Assembly: GCA_021521415.1 (NCBI GenBank)
Contig: JAIQDT010002819.1
Span: forward strand, 248,001-312,000
Direction: 5' to 3'
DNA from: Bidens hawaiensis
Lineage: Eukaryota; Streptophyta; Magnoliopsida; Asterales; Asteraceae
DNA length: 64,000 nt
Both the position numbers and the translations under genes were made by a program. The notes beneath the pieces were generated by a model that saw only the letters and a list, made by a program, of their open reading frames with translations, did not search any database and had not been told where the DNA came from. Below, in pieces: positions 26,691-38,538 of this stretch (position 1 is its first letter; every line of letters starts with the position of its first letter).

Positions 26691-27875
26691 ATGCCTCCGC
26701 TACGACGCCACTACCGCAAGGACTCCAGACGCAAGATGGCCGCTTTAGTAGCCGAACAAGTCGCCGCTATGATTCCCAAACTCCTAACTCACTTGCAAGC
26801 AAACCAACCTCCACCCGTTGTAGCACCCGTTGAACCCACACCCGATCCCTACTTGTATAAACAATTTACCGGTGCTAACCCAACCAAATTCCTTGGTACG
26901 AACTGTGTGACTACCTTGTTGCAATGGTTTGAAAAGATGGAAAGTGTGTTCCGACATAGCGAGTGCCCCGAAGCGAAGAAAACTAATTTCGCTTCGAGCA
27001 TGTTTGGGGAAACTGCTCTTACGTGGTGGGGTAGTGTTATGCATCTCCAAGGGGCGGAAATTGCCATGGCGCTTCCATGGACCGAACTTAAGGAACTCAT
27101 GATGAAGAAGTTTTGTCCCAAACACGAGCTCCAAAAGCTTGAAGCCAAATTTTGGGAATTGAAACAAGAAAGTAGTGATAATGCCGCTTACTCGCTCCGT
27201 TTTCATGAATTGAGCACCCTTGTACCTCATTTGGTTACCCCGCTCGAACGTAAAATCGACAAATACATCGGGGGTTTACCCATGCTAATTCGGGACTCAG
27301 TCATGAGTAGCAAACCCGAGAACCTTGAGGATGCAATTACTCTAGCCGGTGCGCTATCGGAGAACCATGTTAAGGCGGGTACCCTAACCATCAAGAAGAA
27401 AAGTGATAAAAGCAAAACCGAACCCGCACCTCAAGCCAAAGTTGACCCACCACCTCAAGCCATCAACTACTCAAACTCTTCCCGCCACAACAACAAAAAG
27501 AAACCCAAACAAAACCACCGAAACTATGCCGTTACCCAACCGCAACCGCAACAACAACCCCAAGCTCCCCCACAAAATCGAAAACCCTATACCGGTACTT
27601 TTCCACTATGCAACAATTTTCAACTTCATCACCCATCTCACTTACCTTGTCGCCATTGCACCATTTGTAACCGTTTTGGCCATCTAAATAACACATGTCA
27701 TTCCACACAACGTACTCAACCCAACAAACCAAGAACCACTCCACAAAACACCCAAAACCGCTTTGCACCTTACCCGCAAAACCCTCCTCAACAACCCCGA
27801 GCTTGCTTTAACTGTGGTGACCCAAATCATTTCCGCAACAATTGCCCACGACTCACTTTTGCAAACCAAGCCTAA
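26691..27875 (+). pseudogene. gag: Gypsy gag (capsid/nucleocapsid)
   Basis: Nucleocapsid/capsid part of the polyprotein, about 394 codons from the ATG at 26691. The open frame extends upstream to 26622, but the ATGCCTCCGC start gives a usual gag N-terminus. Residues ~60-240 match the retrotransposon gag domain (LLQWFEKMESVFRHSECP, ALTWW). A Pro/Gln/Asn-rich linker follows. Two Cys/His clusters end it: an atypical CRHCTICNRFGH cluster and a standard CX2CX4HX4C knuckle starting CFNCGDPNHF. A TAA at 27873-27875 cuts the frame, which otherwise continues in the same phase into the protease region, so gag and pol were one frame. Confidence 0.88.
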
Positions 27876-30800
27876 ACCGTAACCATACCCTACTATCAAA
27901 CCCAAGCCCACCAAGTCCAAACCTACCAACCTCAACTTCCCCAACTAAATGTACCACTCATCCAACCCATGCAAGCCATCCAAGCACCTCCTCCTCCACC
28001 ACCTCATGCACCTCAAGGAAATCCCGGTAACCAAGGACAGGCTTTTATGATGAATGCTAATCAAGCTCAAGTGGCAAACGATGTTGTGAACGGTATGTTT
28101 TTAGTGAACTAGCATTTGGCTTCTATATTATTTGATACGGGTGTCGATAGAAGTTTTATTTCATTAAAGTTTGAATCTACTCTTGCCGTACCTCGCACTA
28201 AACTTTCTCGATCCTTTTCTGTCGAAGTCGCCAATGGAAATTCTATCACCATAAACTCGGTCCTTCGTAATTGTTCTCTCACTCTTTGTAAGCGTAAATT
28301 CTCCATCGATCTCATTCCGATGCAAATGGGAAGTTTCGATGTCATAGTTGGCATGGATTGGTTATCTTTGCACCGTGCCGAAGTCGTTTGTTATGATAAA
28401 GTCATTCGGATTCCGCTTGTCAACGGTAAAACTCTCAAGATCTACGGCAAAATGTTTCCTAAAAGGCTCAATCTCATGTCGTGTTCACAATCGCAAAAAT
28501 ACTTACGCCAAAAGTATGTTCCGTTCCTAGCCCAAGCGGTGGTAAAAGACCACAAGGAAAGAAAAATCCAAGATATCTCCATTGTTTGTGATTTCCTCGA
28601 CGTCTTTCCAGATGATGTTACCGGTCTTCCACCCATTCGTCCGGTTGAATTTCGAATCGATCTTGTGCCCGGCGCAATGCCCGTGGCCAAGGCTCCTTAC
28701 CGTTTAGCCCCGTCGGAAATGCAAGAGTTATCAAACCAACTCGAAGAACTTTCCGACAAAGGCTTTATTCGTCCAAGCTCCTCTCCTTGGGGCGCTCCCG
28801 TCCTCTTTGTGAAAAAGAAAGATGGCTCATTTCGCATGTGCATCGGTTATCGTGAACTCAATAAACTTACTATCAAAAATCGTTATCCTTTGCCACGAAT
28901 TGACGACCTCTTCGATCAACTCCAAGGCGCAACGTGTTTCTCCAAAATAGATCTTCGATCGGGATATCATCAGTTGCGTGTTCGCGAAGAAGACATTCCG
29001 AAAACCGCATTCCGTACTCGATATGGACATTTCGAATTTTTGGTCATGCCCTTCGGGTTAACCAATGCACACGCGATATTTATGGATCTCATGAACCGCG
29101 TTTGCAAACCGTTTCTAGATAAATTCGTTATTGTCTTTATTGATGACATTCTCATCTTCTCTAAATCCAAAGCCGAGCATGAGCATCACTTGCGTTCCAT
29201 TCTCGAAGTCTTAAGAAAAGAACGACTTTACGCCAAATTCTTAAAATGTTAATTTTGGCTAGAGGAAGTTCAATTTTTGGGACACATCGTCAACGACAAG
29301 GGTATTCATGTTGATCCCGCAAAAATCGAAGCCGTCAAAGATTGGAAGACTCCGACTACACCCACGGAAATTCGATCTTTCCTCGGTTTGGCCGAATATT
29401 ATCGGCGTTTCATCCAAAATTTTTCCAAGATCTCTTTACCCCTCACTTCCCTAACTCACAAAGGACAGCCTTATGAATGGGGATCCAAACAAGAAGAAGC
29501 ATTTAATACTCTTAAACACATGCTTTGCAATGCTCCCGTTCTAACCCTTCCTGATGGAAATGACGACTTTGTAGTATTTTGCAATGCTTCTCATCAAGGT
29601 CTCTGTTGCGTTCTCATGCAACGAGGTCAAGTTATCGCGTATGCTTCAAGGCAACTCAAGGTCAATGAGAAGAACTACACGACTCACGATCTTGAACTTG
29701 GTGCCGTCGTTTTCGCACTCAAAATTTGGAGACATTACCTTTACGGAACGAAATGTGTGGTTTTTACCGATCACAAAAGCCTTCAACACATTTTTGACCA
29801 AAAGATCTCAACATGAGACAACGAAGATGGGCTGAGTTACTTAGTGACTACGATTGCGAAATTTGCTACCATCCCGGTAAAGCGAATGTCGTGGCCGATG
29901 CCCTTAGTCGAAAGGTTAATGTCAAATCCGTCTTGCTTCTTAGCGTCACCGTTCAAACCGATCTCCAAGCAAAATCTATCAAGCCCAACGTACCTCCGTT
30001 GACGAAGGCAACATGTACAACGAAATGTCATGTGGAGCCGAGCTTTAACTCGAAATAAAACCCGATGGCTTATTGTATTATCTCAATCGTTTATGGGTTC
30101 CCCATCGCGATGACCTTCGTACTTGCATACTCGATGAAGCTCACAAGTTACGATATTCTGTTCATCCCGGTGCGGATAAAATGTATTTCGATCTTCGTTC
30201 TACCTTTTAGTGGCCGGGTATGAAGAAAGACGTAGCAACGTACGTTTCGAAATGTCTTACTTGCTCTAAAGTCAAAGCCGAACATCAAAAACCCTTTGGG
30301 TTACTCAAGCAACCACCAATCCCTATATGGAAATGGGAAGACATTGCTATGGACTTTATAATGAAACTACCCACTACACAAAAAGGCAACGATAGCATTT
30401 GGGTGATTATTGACCGATTAACCAAGTCCGCTCACTTTATTCCAATTCGAGAAAAATACTCTATTGAGCAACTTTCCCAAATCTACGTTCGTGAAATCGT
30501 GTGTCGCCACGGTTTACCTTTGACTATCATCTCCGATCGCGATGCTCGATTCACGTTTCATTTTTGGCGATCACTTCAAGAAACCTTGGGAACTTGTCTT
30601 GATCTTAGCACCGCTTATCATCCTCAAACGGATGGACAATCCGAACGTACGATTCAAACACTTGAGGACATGCTTCGAGCGTGTGTACTCGATTTCGGTG
30701 GGAATTGAGATTCTCACATTCCTTACATTGAATTCTCTTACAATAACAGTTTCCATTCTAGCATCGGTATGCCTCCTTTCGAAGCTCTCTACGGTCGCAA

Positions 30801-31395
30801 ATGTCATTCCCCGATTAGTTGGAACGAAATCGGTGAAGCTCAAATTACCGGACCCGAAATGGTCCAAGAAGCCACCGATCGTATCGACCAAATTCGCAAG
30901 AACCTACTTGCCGCTAGAAGTCGACAAAAGAGCTACGCCAACAAACGGCGAAAACCGATCGAATTCAATGTTAACGATCTCGTCCTTCTCAAGGTATCCC
31001 CTTGGAAAGGAGTTGTTCGTTTTGGAAATAAAGGAAAACTAGCTCCCCGTTTCGTAGGCCCATTCAAGATTCTTGAGCGAGTCGGAAAAGTAGCCTACCG
31101 ACTCGAACTACCGGAAGAACTCACCGGTGTTCATCCAACCTTTCATGTTTCAAATCTCAAGAAGTGCTTAGCTGAAGGTAGTCTCCATATACCTCTCGAC
31201 GAAGTACAAGTCAATGAATCAATGATTATGGTTGAACGACCCGTTGAAATCATGGACCGTAATGAAAAGAAAACCAAGCGAAGTCGCATTAAGTTAGTTA
31301 AAGTTCGATGGGAATCACGGCGTGGCGCGGAGTTTACATGGGAAAGAGAAGACTCGATGAAGGAGAAATATCCATATTTATTTACATCATCTTAA
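27876..31395 (+). pseudogene. pol: Gypsy pol: protease, reverse transcriptase, RNase H, integrase, chromodomain
   Basis: Replication and integration part of the polyprotein, disabled. Protease: LFDTG motif near 28128. RT: about 28640-29250, with the YRELN motif and the catalytic FIDD box near 29140. RNase H: about 29500-29900, [10 protein letters not shown] region. Integrase: zinc-binding part near 30240, catalytic D-D-E core about 30340-30670 ([20 protein letters not shown]). A chromodomain-like tail ends at 31395. Breaks: stops at 28110, 29250, 30046, 30208 and 30706, plus frameshifts near 29800 and between 30000 and 30045. The last long open piece, 30769-31395, covers the integrase C-terminus and chromodomain. 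Several stops fit C-to-T change on either strand, as expected of a methylated copy. Confidence 0.92.
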
Positions 31396-31414
31396 TTTCG
31401 GGACGAAATTTCCT

Positions 31415-31425
31415 AAAGTAGGGGA
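31415..31425 (+). other. Polypurine tract
   Basis: AAAGTAGGGGA lies immediately upstream of the 3' LTR (31429) and is the expected plus-strand primer site. It is interrupted by one T, as is common in plant gypsy elements. Confidence 0.7.
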
Positions 31426-31428
31426 TAC

Positions 31429-33848
31429 TGTGACATTTGTCAATTTCGGGTTATTTTATACTTGTATTCTTAATGTAAACCCGACCCGTTTTGTATCCCG
31501 AACCTTTCGATATTATCAAAATGATGAATTGTATGTTAAATTTTGTTTTATAGTTGTTGGATAAAAAAACACCCTTTTCGGTTCTTAAAATTCCCCGAAA
31601 ACGCTCAAAACGAACTCCAGGGACTAAAACTACCAAAATGGAGACTTGAAGGACCCATTTGTAGTTTGTGCTTCTTGGGTCTATAACCAACCCATTTTCA
31701 TGAAACACCCTTTATGAAAGACCCGTTCAACTTACCCTATATACACACACCCATCTTCTTCATTTGTGCTTGCTCATTTTTTCATTTCTCTCTCAAATTC
31801 TTGAATTCTAAGGTTGTTCTTCATAAGCTAATCTTTCATTTTAACTAACTTCTCAATACTTAAAGCTTGATGTTACAACATATATATATAATATACACTC
31901 CTTTTTTACCTTCGGTCTTTCATTTCTCCGGTCTCGGCCAGTTGAAATGTCGGGCTAGTAAGGCAAGGTCACATGGAGGACTTTGTAGTCTTTGTTTATA
32001 TATTTAACAAATCTAACCATATAACTTGTTATACTTGCTTAACTTCTACATATTTTAGTTTATTGTTCATATTTGTCAAGTTCCATGGTATTGGGTATGT
32101 GGTGACTAGCCTCGGTTTCATCCCGAGTTGAGAACCGAACCAAAAACCGAACTTTTGTTTAAAAGCATTATTGTTAACTTTTTGAATGTAAAACTTGAGT
32201 ATTATTATTTATAAGTTATTTTACAAGTTTCACGGTAATTGGGTATGTGGTAACCATCCTCGGTCTTATTCCGAGTCAAGGACCGAACCAAAAACTGAAC
32301 TTTTGTTTAAAAGCTTTATTGTTAACTTTTTGAATGTAAAACTTGAGTATTATTATTTATAAGTTATTTCACAAGTTCCATGGTAATTGGGTATGTGGTA
32401 ACCATCCTCGGTCTTATTCCGAGTCAAAGACCGAACCAAAAACCGAACTAAACCGAGTTCACTCGCTTAAGACACACAAGTGTGTTTTTAGCCACCAAAA
32501 CTCATATTTTTCTTCAAGATTATATTTTAAATCAATTTTAGTTAGTTTCTAAACATACTTGGCATGTCGGTAACCAACTTGATCTTATAACAAGTTCGAA
32601 CCGATAAGGTCGTATACTCGCTTAACGAACGTTAAGGTTCTTCACGATAGAACTACATACTTGGTTAAGTCTATTTTGATTTTATTGAGTTATCTCATAA
32701 CATTTATTATCTTGGGAAGTTAACTGTGAGCTTGGTCAATTATCAAGTCTCGAACCGACAAACCCGAACACTCGTTTAAACCTCATTTTGGGTATTCTTA
32801 TAATCAAGGGTTTTGCAATATCGCATTTTAACCCACATTATTACTTAACATAGGTTGAGTAAAAAAAAAGAAAAAAACTAATGAATAGAATAACGAGACC
32901 CGGTTTCGAGTAAACTTATTTTACAAAACTCGTTTCTTTAACTTCTCAAATATTTACATTTTAAATCCTAAACTTTATTTATTTACTTTATTTGTCATGT
33001 ATTTTATTTTAAACCCTTCCAAGACTACCTACTAACACAAGACCCGTTTAATATAGGTCTTGCTCGTTAAACCGATCTCTCCGATTATTCACGACACTAT
33101 CTTTCAAGTTACTTGTTAATGTGAGTACTTTTTCATCCCCCGTTTTCCATCTTTCGTTTTGGGGGTGGCATTGCATACTTATTCAAATTCAAATGATTTA
33201 TACTTCAGTCTTAAACCACAACACGTATTGTATATGTTTACTTAAATAAATGTTCGATTTGGTGTTATATGTTTTACATGATTATGTGCAAATTCTTGAA
33301 TGCTAAGGCGGGTAGCCTCTTGAATGCTAAGGCGGGTAGCCTTATCAAAGTATGATCATACGTTAATTCCGAGTATATATGGTATCCCCATATAGAAAGG
33401 TGTCGTCAATGTATTCTTATTGACGATTCATTATTGTCGTCGATGTATTCTTATTGACGGTTTTATTATCTAAATTGTTGCTATTATTTATTGTTTTCAT
33501 ATACTAGTTGTGGATTTCATACTATATACTTATTGTCCAAAACTATGAAAATTGCTCACCAACCTTCGTGTTGACAAACTCTATTTTATGCAATGTTACA
33601 GGTTTGATGTTAGCTTGATTGGATTACTTGAAGAAACTTATTATCTTGGCTTTAGGATATTAGAAAATAAAAGAATAAGTTATTTGTTTATCTATCTATT
33701 TGGCATTTTGTATGTACAATTGTTATGTTATTTATGATGATATGGATTTAAATGAGTTGTTTAAATATTGTAACTTTATAGTGTCATTGTGCAATGAGCA
33801 ATCATGTCGCGCCTCGACGTTTCCGCCTTCATTGGTCGGGGTGTGACA
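31429..33848 (+). repeat. 3' LTR of the gypsy element
   Basis: 2420 bp, same ends as the 5' LTR. It differs by scattered substitutions and by small indels, including a local duplication of TTGAATGCTAAGGCGGGTAG at about 33296-33340 that the 5' copy lacks. Confidence 0.92.
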
Positions 33849-34240
33849 AGCGAGAACTTCGTATACTACAGGCATTGGTTGGGAGTTAAAGAGTTTGAAT
33901 CAAGGGGAGATATTAATTAATGATTCAAACTTGAAGAGTGTTTTATGGAACTTGATGCAGTTAGTTGTGCACGTGGGTATGACTTCGAATTTATTTCCGA
34001 CGTGGCCATTTCTTTCCAGTATTATCATGTGAATAAGGCTATGGCTAAGACTTTTATTTGTCCAGTTCTTTAGGAGTCTAAGTAGTGCAGTAGTGGGTCA
34101 GTTACTTTATTTGGCTATTTATAGTTCTGTTTGTTTTCATTCGATGTATGCACTTTTTCAAAGTTATAAACAAGTTCCAGATATGAGTCTTTTGATTACT
34201 GTTAGTTATCGTGTTCTTATACCAACTGTTTCTGCATTCT
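33849..34240 (+). other. Gap between gypsy element and kinase pseudogene
   Basis: No clear coding sequence. It may contain decayed intron or upstream exon of the kinase pseudogene that follows, but no conserved kinase motif is readable. Confidence 0.4.
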
Positions 34241-34754
34241 GAGACTTATAATTCGGCTGTTGATATGTGGGCGATGGGTGCGATAATGGCTGAATTATTC
34301 ACAAACCATTGTTTCAAGGTTCTTCCGATCCACGCGTATTCCATAGAATCTGCTATGTGTTAGGCGCCTCGACAAAATGTTCCTAGTTTGAGGGACTTGA
34401 ACTTGCAAGAAACATGAAGTATGAGTGTCCAAATTTTCCAGGTGCGCGGTTATCTAATTCGTTACCGATGGCAAGCTCTGAAGCGGTTAATCTGATCGGT
34501 TCACTTCTTTCATGGTCTCCATACACGCGGCCACAGCTATGGAAGCGCTTCATCATCCTTTCTTCCGAGGATGTTACATTGAGGACCCCAAGCCTTCCTC
34601 ACCACTAGCATTTGAAAAGTTGATGGAGAAGAAATCAAGTGTGAAAAGTTTTGAAGACGTTGCGGATGCGCATGATGATGATCTGATTCGTATGCTTCCT
34701 GAAAATCCCTTTGAGTTTATGACGGGGGAGAAGTGTGAATTAGTTGCAAATTGA
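34241..34754 (+). pseudogene. MHK/MAK-type serine/threonine kinase pseudogene, C-terminal part
   Basis: Readable pieces match the C-lobe of the plant MHK kinase (RCK/MAK group of CMGC kinases). A YNSAVDMWAMGAIMAELF block (subdomain IX) starts at 34247. A FEGLELARNMKYECPNFPG stretch runs near 34390-34440, then SSEAVNLIGSLLSWSPYTRP, then MEALHHPFFRG (subdomain XI) and a tail ending at 34754. The pieces fall in different frames and are broken by stops (near 34360 and 34373) and by a small deletion near 34530. The ATP-binding half is absent upstream, where the gypsy 3' LTR ends at 33848. No introns are evident within the fragment. Confidence 0.75.
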
Positions 34755-36819
34755 ATGTCACTTTTAGCTGTTTTTAGTTTAGGATTTAATTCAGATCAAA
34801 CTATGGTAATATTTTGTAGAGTTGCTTGTACTTCATTTGTTTTGGTTGATCAATATTACATACATGGTTTATATAGAGGAAACAGCAACGTGTGCAACTT
34901 CTATCAATATTGTCTTAGTAGTAATTAACATATCGGATCCTATAGTAATACAATCTGATATTTTTATTGTCAGCATCGAAAGTCAACCTAATATCCAAGC
35001 GTAGCTATGCTGTCGACCGCAATCGTAAGCCTCTACCACTTTTACCTCTTTCAATAGTAGCTAGCCGAGTGATCAGATTCCAAAGTAACCGTTTTAGTAG
35101 AAATATCCATTCAAAAAACTCACTTTGACTGGGATGGAGTTTTGTTTGATGCTTATGTGAAAGTAAAGAAAAATTCAGTTTCTAAAAAAGAAACCATCAA
35201 CACAAAAACATACAAATAAATTTCATGTAACATATTGTTCAGCATCATGTGTGTATAAGACGTTTAACAAACCTTATCTATCAACAATTTTAGAGTATCT
35301 TATAAACATCTTAGTATCTATCAATATACCATCAAAACTTTTAACACCAATTATACCCTTTAGTAATCTAATTTCTTTTTGTATAACTCCAATAATGCCC
35401 CTTTCAGTTCACTTCTATACTCTGATAATTGACGCTCGGGATCTAGTTTTGTCCAAAGTTTTATCATATCTATAAATAATATTTTAAAACCTTAAAACTT
35501 TAAAAAAACTAAACTAAGTTTTAAACTTTTAAACTTTACCTAAAACTAACAAAAAAATTGAATAATTTTAAAACAAATGCGGTTCAGTGTTTGTGGTTGG
35601 CAGGTGCAACTGGCATAACTCGAAAGCTGAACATGAACCTGAGCCCGACCACTTAATGTGTAAACCAATCCAAACAAAACAAAATAATTTTAAAACATAC
35701 GAGGTTCGTGTTTGCAGGTTCAGCCTAACAGAAACCCGAAAGTTGAAGATGAACCTGAACCTAACCCAGTTAATGTGTAGTCCAATCAAAGCCTCAAACT
35801 AATAGTTATGAAAAAATACAGAGGCTGTGATCTTAATACCTTAACTTCATATCAGGATTGGTTACAACATCACTCTTGAAGCAGTAGCAAAAACAACAAA
35901 CAACCTCTTCAAAAGTCTTTGTATCATTGTCACAAAGCAAAAGTCTCATTTTACTTCAATCAATAAATCCCTCACCAATCTTTCCGTCCGCATTTCCTTC
36001 ACTACCACCTCTGTTTAACAGTTTGGATCCATCTTCCATATCAAACAACTCCGCTCCTTATACCCTTGACAATCACAAATTCACCAAAATGATGCCCTTA
36101 TCTTACTGCTAACTATCTAAAATGCAATCGATGCTAGAGAACTTATATTAATACATGATCTCAACTACAAAAATTAATAATTAAACAACAATAAGTATCA
36201 TAAACTGAACCCGGTAACAATCGGCGATGGTGGCAGCAATCGGTAGAAAAACAGCATGCGGGAATCAAGGATTATGGTGACAACATATGGCGAGAATAAC
36301 CAGAACAATGAAGAATTGTTCGTGGAAAGGTGGATTAATCAGAAGCCTGAAGCTGTGGAGCTACTTACCCGTGTTCAGCGGGTTATGCATAGTAATGTTA
36401 TGACTCCAAGATCAGCAAATATAGTTTTTAAAAGATTGGGTTTTTTGATTCAAAAAGGGGTAGCGGCGCAGCTTGTTGCCCGCTTACCTTCTGTTTCGAT
36501 GCAATCTAAACTTTTCTTTAATAAGATATAAATTCAATATGCAAATCAGAAGCATCGCCCAAAACATACAAAGCTGCCAACATTAACGCTTTAAGGAACT
36601 GTACCAGATGCTTGAAAACCTATCGGGTTAGCACAGTAACAATCTGTGATTAACTGAAACTTTACAATTAATATATATAATTTTGTTCTCACGAACATAA
36701 TCTAAATTTATGTTGGGTTAGCACAATAACAATCTGTGAGTAACTGAAACTTTATGTAAGACCGGCCCATTAACTTTACAAATGAAAGTTTGATACGAAT
36801 GTTGTTGCACACTTGACAC
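34755..36819. other. Intergenic DNA with a ~118-bp direct repeat
   Basis: AT-rich. At about 35582-35795 two diverged copies of a roughly 118-bp unit (GTTCAGTGTTTGTGG... and GTTCGTGTTTGCAGG...) lie in tandem. An open frame at 36256-36531 is listed separately. No other gene or element is supported. Confidence 0.5.
36256..36531 (+). CDS. Hypothetical 91-aa open frame
   Basis: ATG-to-stop frame with a less biased composition than surrounding intergenic ORFs (contains ELFVERWINQKPEAVELL). I do not recognise a family. No clear splice sites, TATA box or neighbours support expression. It may be a gene fragment captured or left by a transposon, or chance. Confidence 0.25.
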   Translation: MRESRIMVTTYGENNQNNEELFVERWINQKPEAVELLTRVQRVMHSNVMTPRSANIVFKRLGFLIQKGVAAQLVARLPSVSMQSKLFFNKI

Positions 36820-37467
36820 TAGAGGTGAAAAGAAACCTGAATTCGGAACCGAACCTTAAAAATAACTCGAATCGGGTTTTTTATACCCGGGCTGTTACCC
36901 GAACCCGTACCCGATCTTACCCGTAGGGTACGGATAGGGTATGCATTTCATTAGCAAAATTCGTACCTGGAACCGGACCCGATTGTACCCGGTAAGACCC
37001 GAAAACTGGGACTGGTTCCATACCCAGAACCGGGTTTTTCTGATACCCGAAACTGGGCTTTTCAAATTCTTGATCTATACCCGAAAAATATATGAAAAAT
37101 ACTCAAACAAGTGCAACCCCTTAAAAAAACTCAATTTATACCCGGAAAAAAGCCCGAACCCCCCCCCCCCCCCCCGACAAAAAATAGGGTTATTTTCAAT
37201 ACCCGGTATTATGGTATTTAAATAAAAACCCAAAAATAAGGTTTTTAAATACCCGGAAATATGGTTATTCAAATACCCGGTTTTATAATACCCTCGTTCT
37301 ATACTTGACCCGAACTTGATGCATAGGGTTTGATTTTTAGAGACAATATCCGGACCCGAACCCGACCTGGATATTGCCAATACCCGATTTTTCAATACCC
37401 GCTCATACTCGAGCCCAATTTCTTATCCGGAACCGACTATTTGAAAAACCCTATTTATGCATCTCTA
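36820..37467. mobile_element. hAT-type non-autonomous element built of CCCGAA-like repeats
   Basis: Starts TAGAGGTG and ends CATCTCTA (inverted ends, one mismatch). A perfect 8-bp TSD CTTGACAC flanks it at 36812-36819 and 37468-37475. The 648-bp interior is low-complexity, dominated by variants of ACCCGAAC, TACCCGG and CCGGGT on both strands, with a C15-16 run near 37159. No protein is encoded. An 8-bp TSD and TAGAGGTG-like ends place it in the hAT superfamily. Confidence 0.85.
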
Positions 37468-38538
37468 CTTGACACCTCAACTTCTTTATCCACGTACATT
37501 TTGGAAATTAATCAGTTTTTTGGATTGGTCCAATTTTAAAAATTTGTAACTAAAACCAATGCCACATATTTTGATCATTTTGGTTCAAATGTCATCCCTA
37601 ACTTTTGTTTTCTTGAATCTAGTTTTGATTACAATTTTAGTAGTGTGGCATTTTAAAGCAATAGTAGGGTTGTTAATGATCTGGTTACTTTAATTATAAT
37701 TAAATATATTTAATTAAGTGTAATATAAGTACTTTTACTTAGCTTAGTTTTATTATAATTAAGTGTAATATAAGTACTTAAATATATTTAATTATAATAT
37801 ATTAAAAGTTTAAATTGTATTCAAAATCATCTACTCTGGTTTTATATGACCAGTTTTAGGAAACAAACGCAAACCAAACCGTTCACTATGATTTGAAGTT
37901 TTAAAAACCAACCGACCAAAAGTAATATAGAAAAACCAACCATGAAAGTAAAATGATGGCCGGTTTCATGGTTTTAAATCAAACAGTAAACACCACTACT
38001 CGTTAGTAATCCGTAACTGATATCCTATTGGTTAGTTCACCACTATTGGTTATTTCCACTCATCTTCAAACTCTGTCTATCCACTATTTTAGTTTATTTG
38101 AGTGGTTTAATTGCAAACAACCTCAAGGTAAGATAAGATTTATATGATTTTGAATTGAATTACTGCTGCAATTTTTAAAGATATACGCTTTAAATTTAAG
38201 AAATATCACGTATTTGTTTTTCGGAATGAAGAATAATATCTTATGTTGGCCTATCTTTTTGGTTTCTTATTGTCTCTCTCAAGCATGGGATGAAGAAGGG
38301 TTGATGCATACAATGAGCAATTATCTGTCAGAATTTTTGTACTAAATCTGAAAGATCATGGCAATGTAAAAAGCCTAACCTCAGCTTGCAGTAACACGCT
38401 CTCTAACTAAATGTACAATACTAACGGGACAAGTTCAATATTAATTACTGGAACGTCAATACAAAATATCATTAAAGTATAGTATAATGTAGAGACAACT
38501 TTTTGAAAGATAACATTTGCCCGTGGTTGAACTTGGAT
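37468..38538. other. Intergenic AT-rich DNA
   Basis: Contains short direct repeats of AATTAAGTGTAATATAAGTA (near 37711 and 37757) and the probable 3' flank of the minus-strand F-box gene. Nothing else recognisable. Confidence 0.5.

Larger units (their letters stand above)
23278..33848 (+). mobile_element. Ty3/gypsy LTR retrotransposon, chromovirus-like, full length but defective
   Basis: A 10.6-kb element: 5' LTR 23278-25662, PBS 25666-25678, gag from 26691, protease-RT-RNaseH-integrase-chromodomain region to 31395, polypurine tract near 31415-31425, 3' LTR 31429-33848. The order PR-RT-RH-INT defines Ty3/gypsy. A chromodomain-like C-terminus plus 2.4-kb LTRs suggests the Tekay/Del type of chromovirus, but a tree would be needed. 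LTRs are highly similar with small indels, so insertion was fairly recent. Five or more nonsense codons and two frameshifts disable it. Flanks ATTAT (5') and AGCGA (3') do not form a TSD. Confidence 0.93.

Noticed and set aside
26784..27944. Minus-strand open frames over gag
   Set aside because: They are shadows of the plus-strand gag frame, which has the gag domain and zinc knuckles.
37075..37395. 106-codon open frame with a Gly run on the minus strand
   Set aside because: It lies within the CCCGAA-repeat hAT element; the Gly run is the C-tract.
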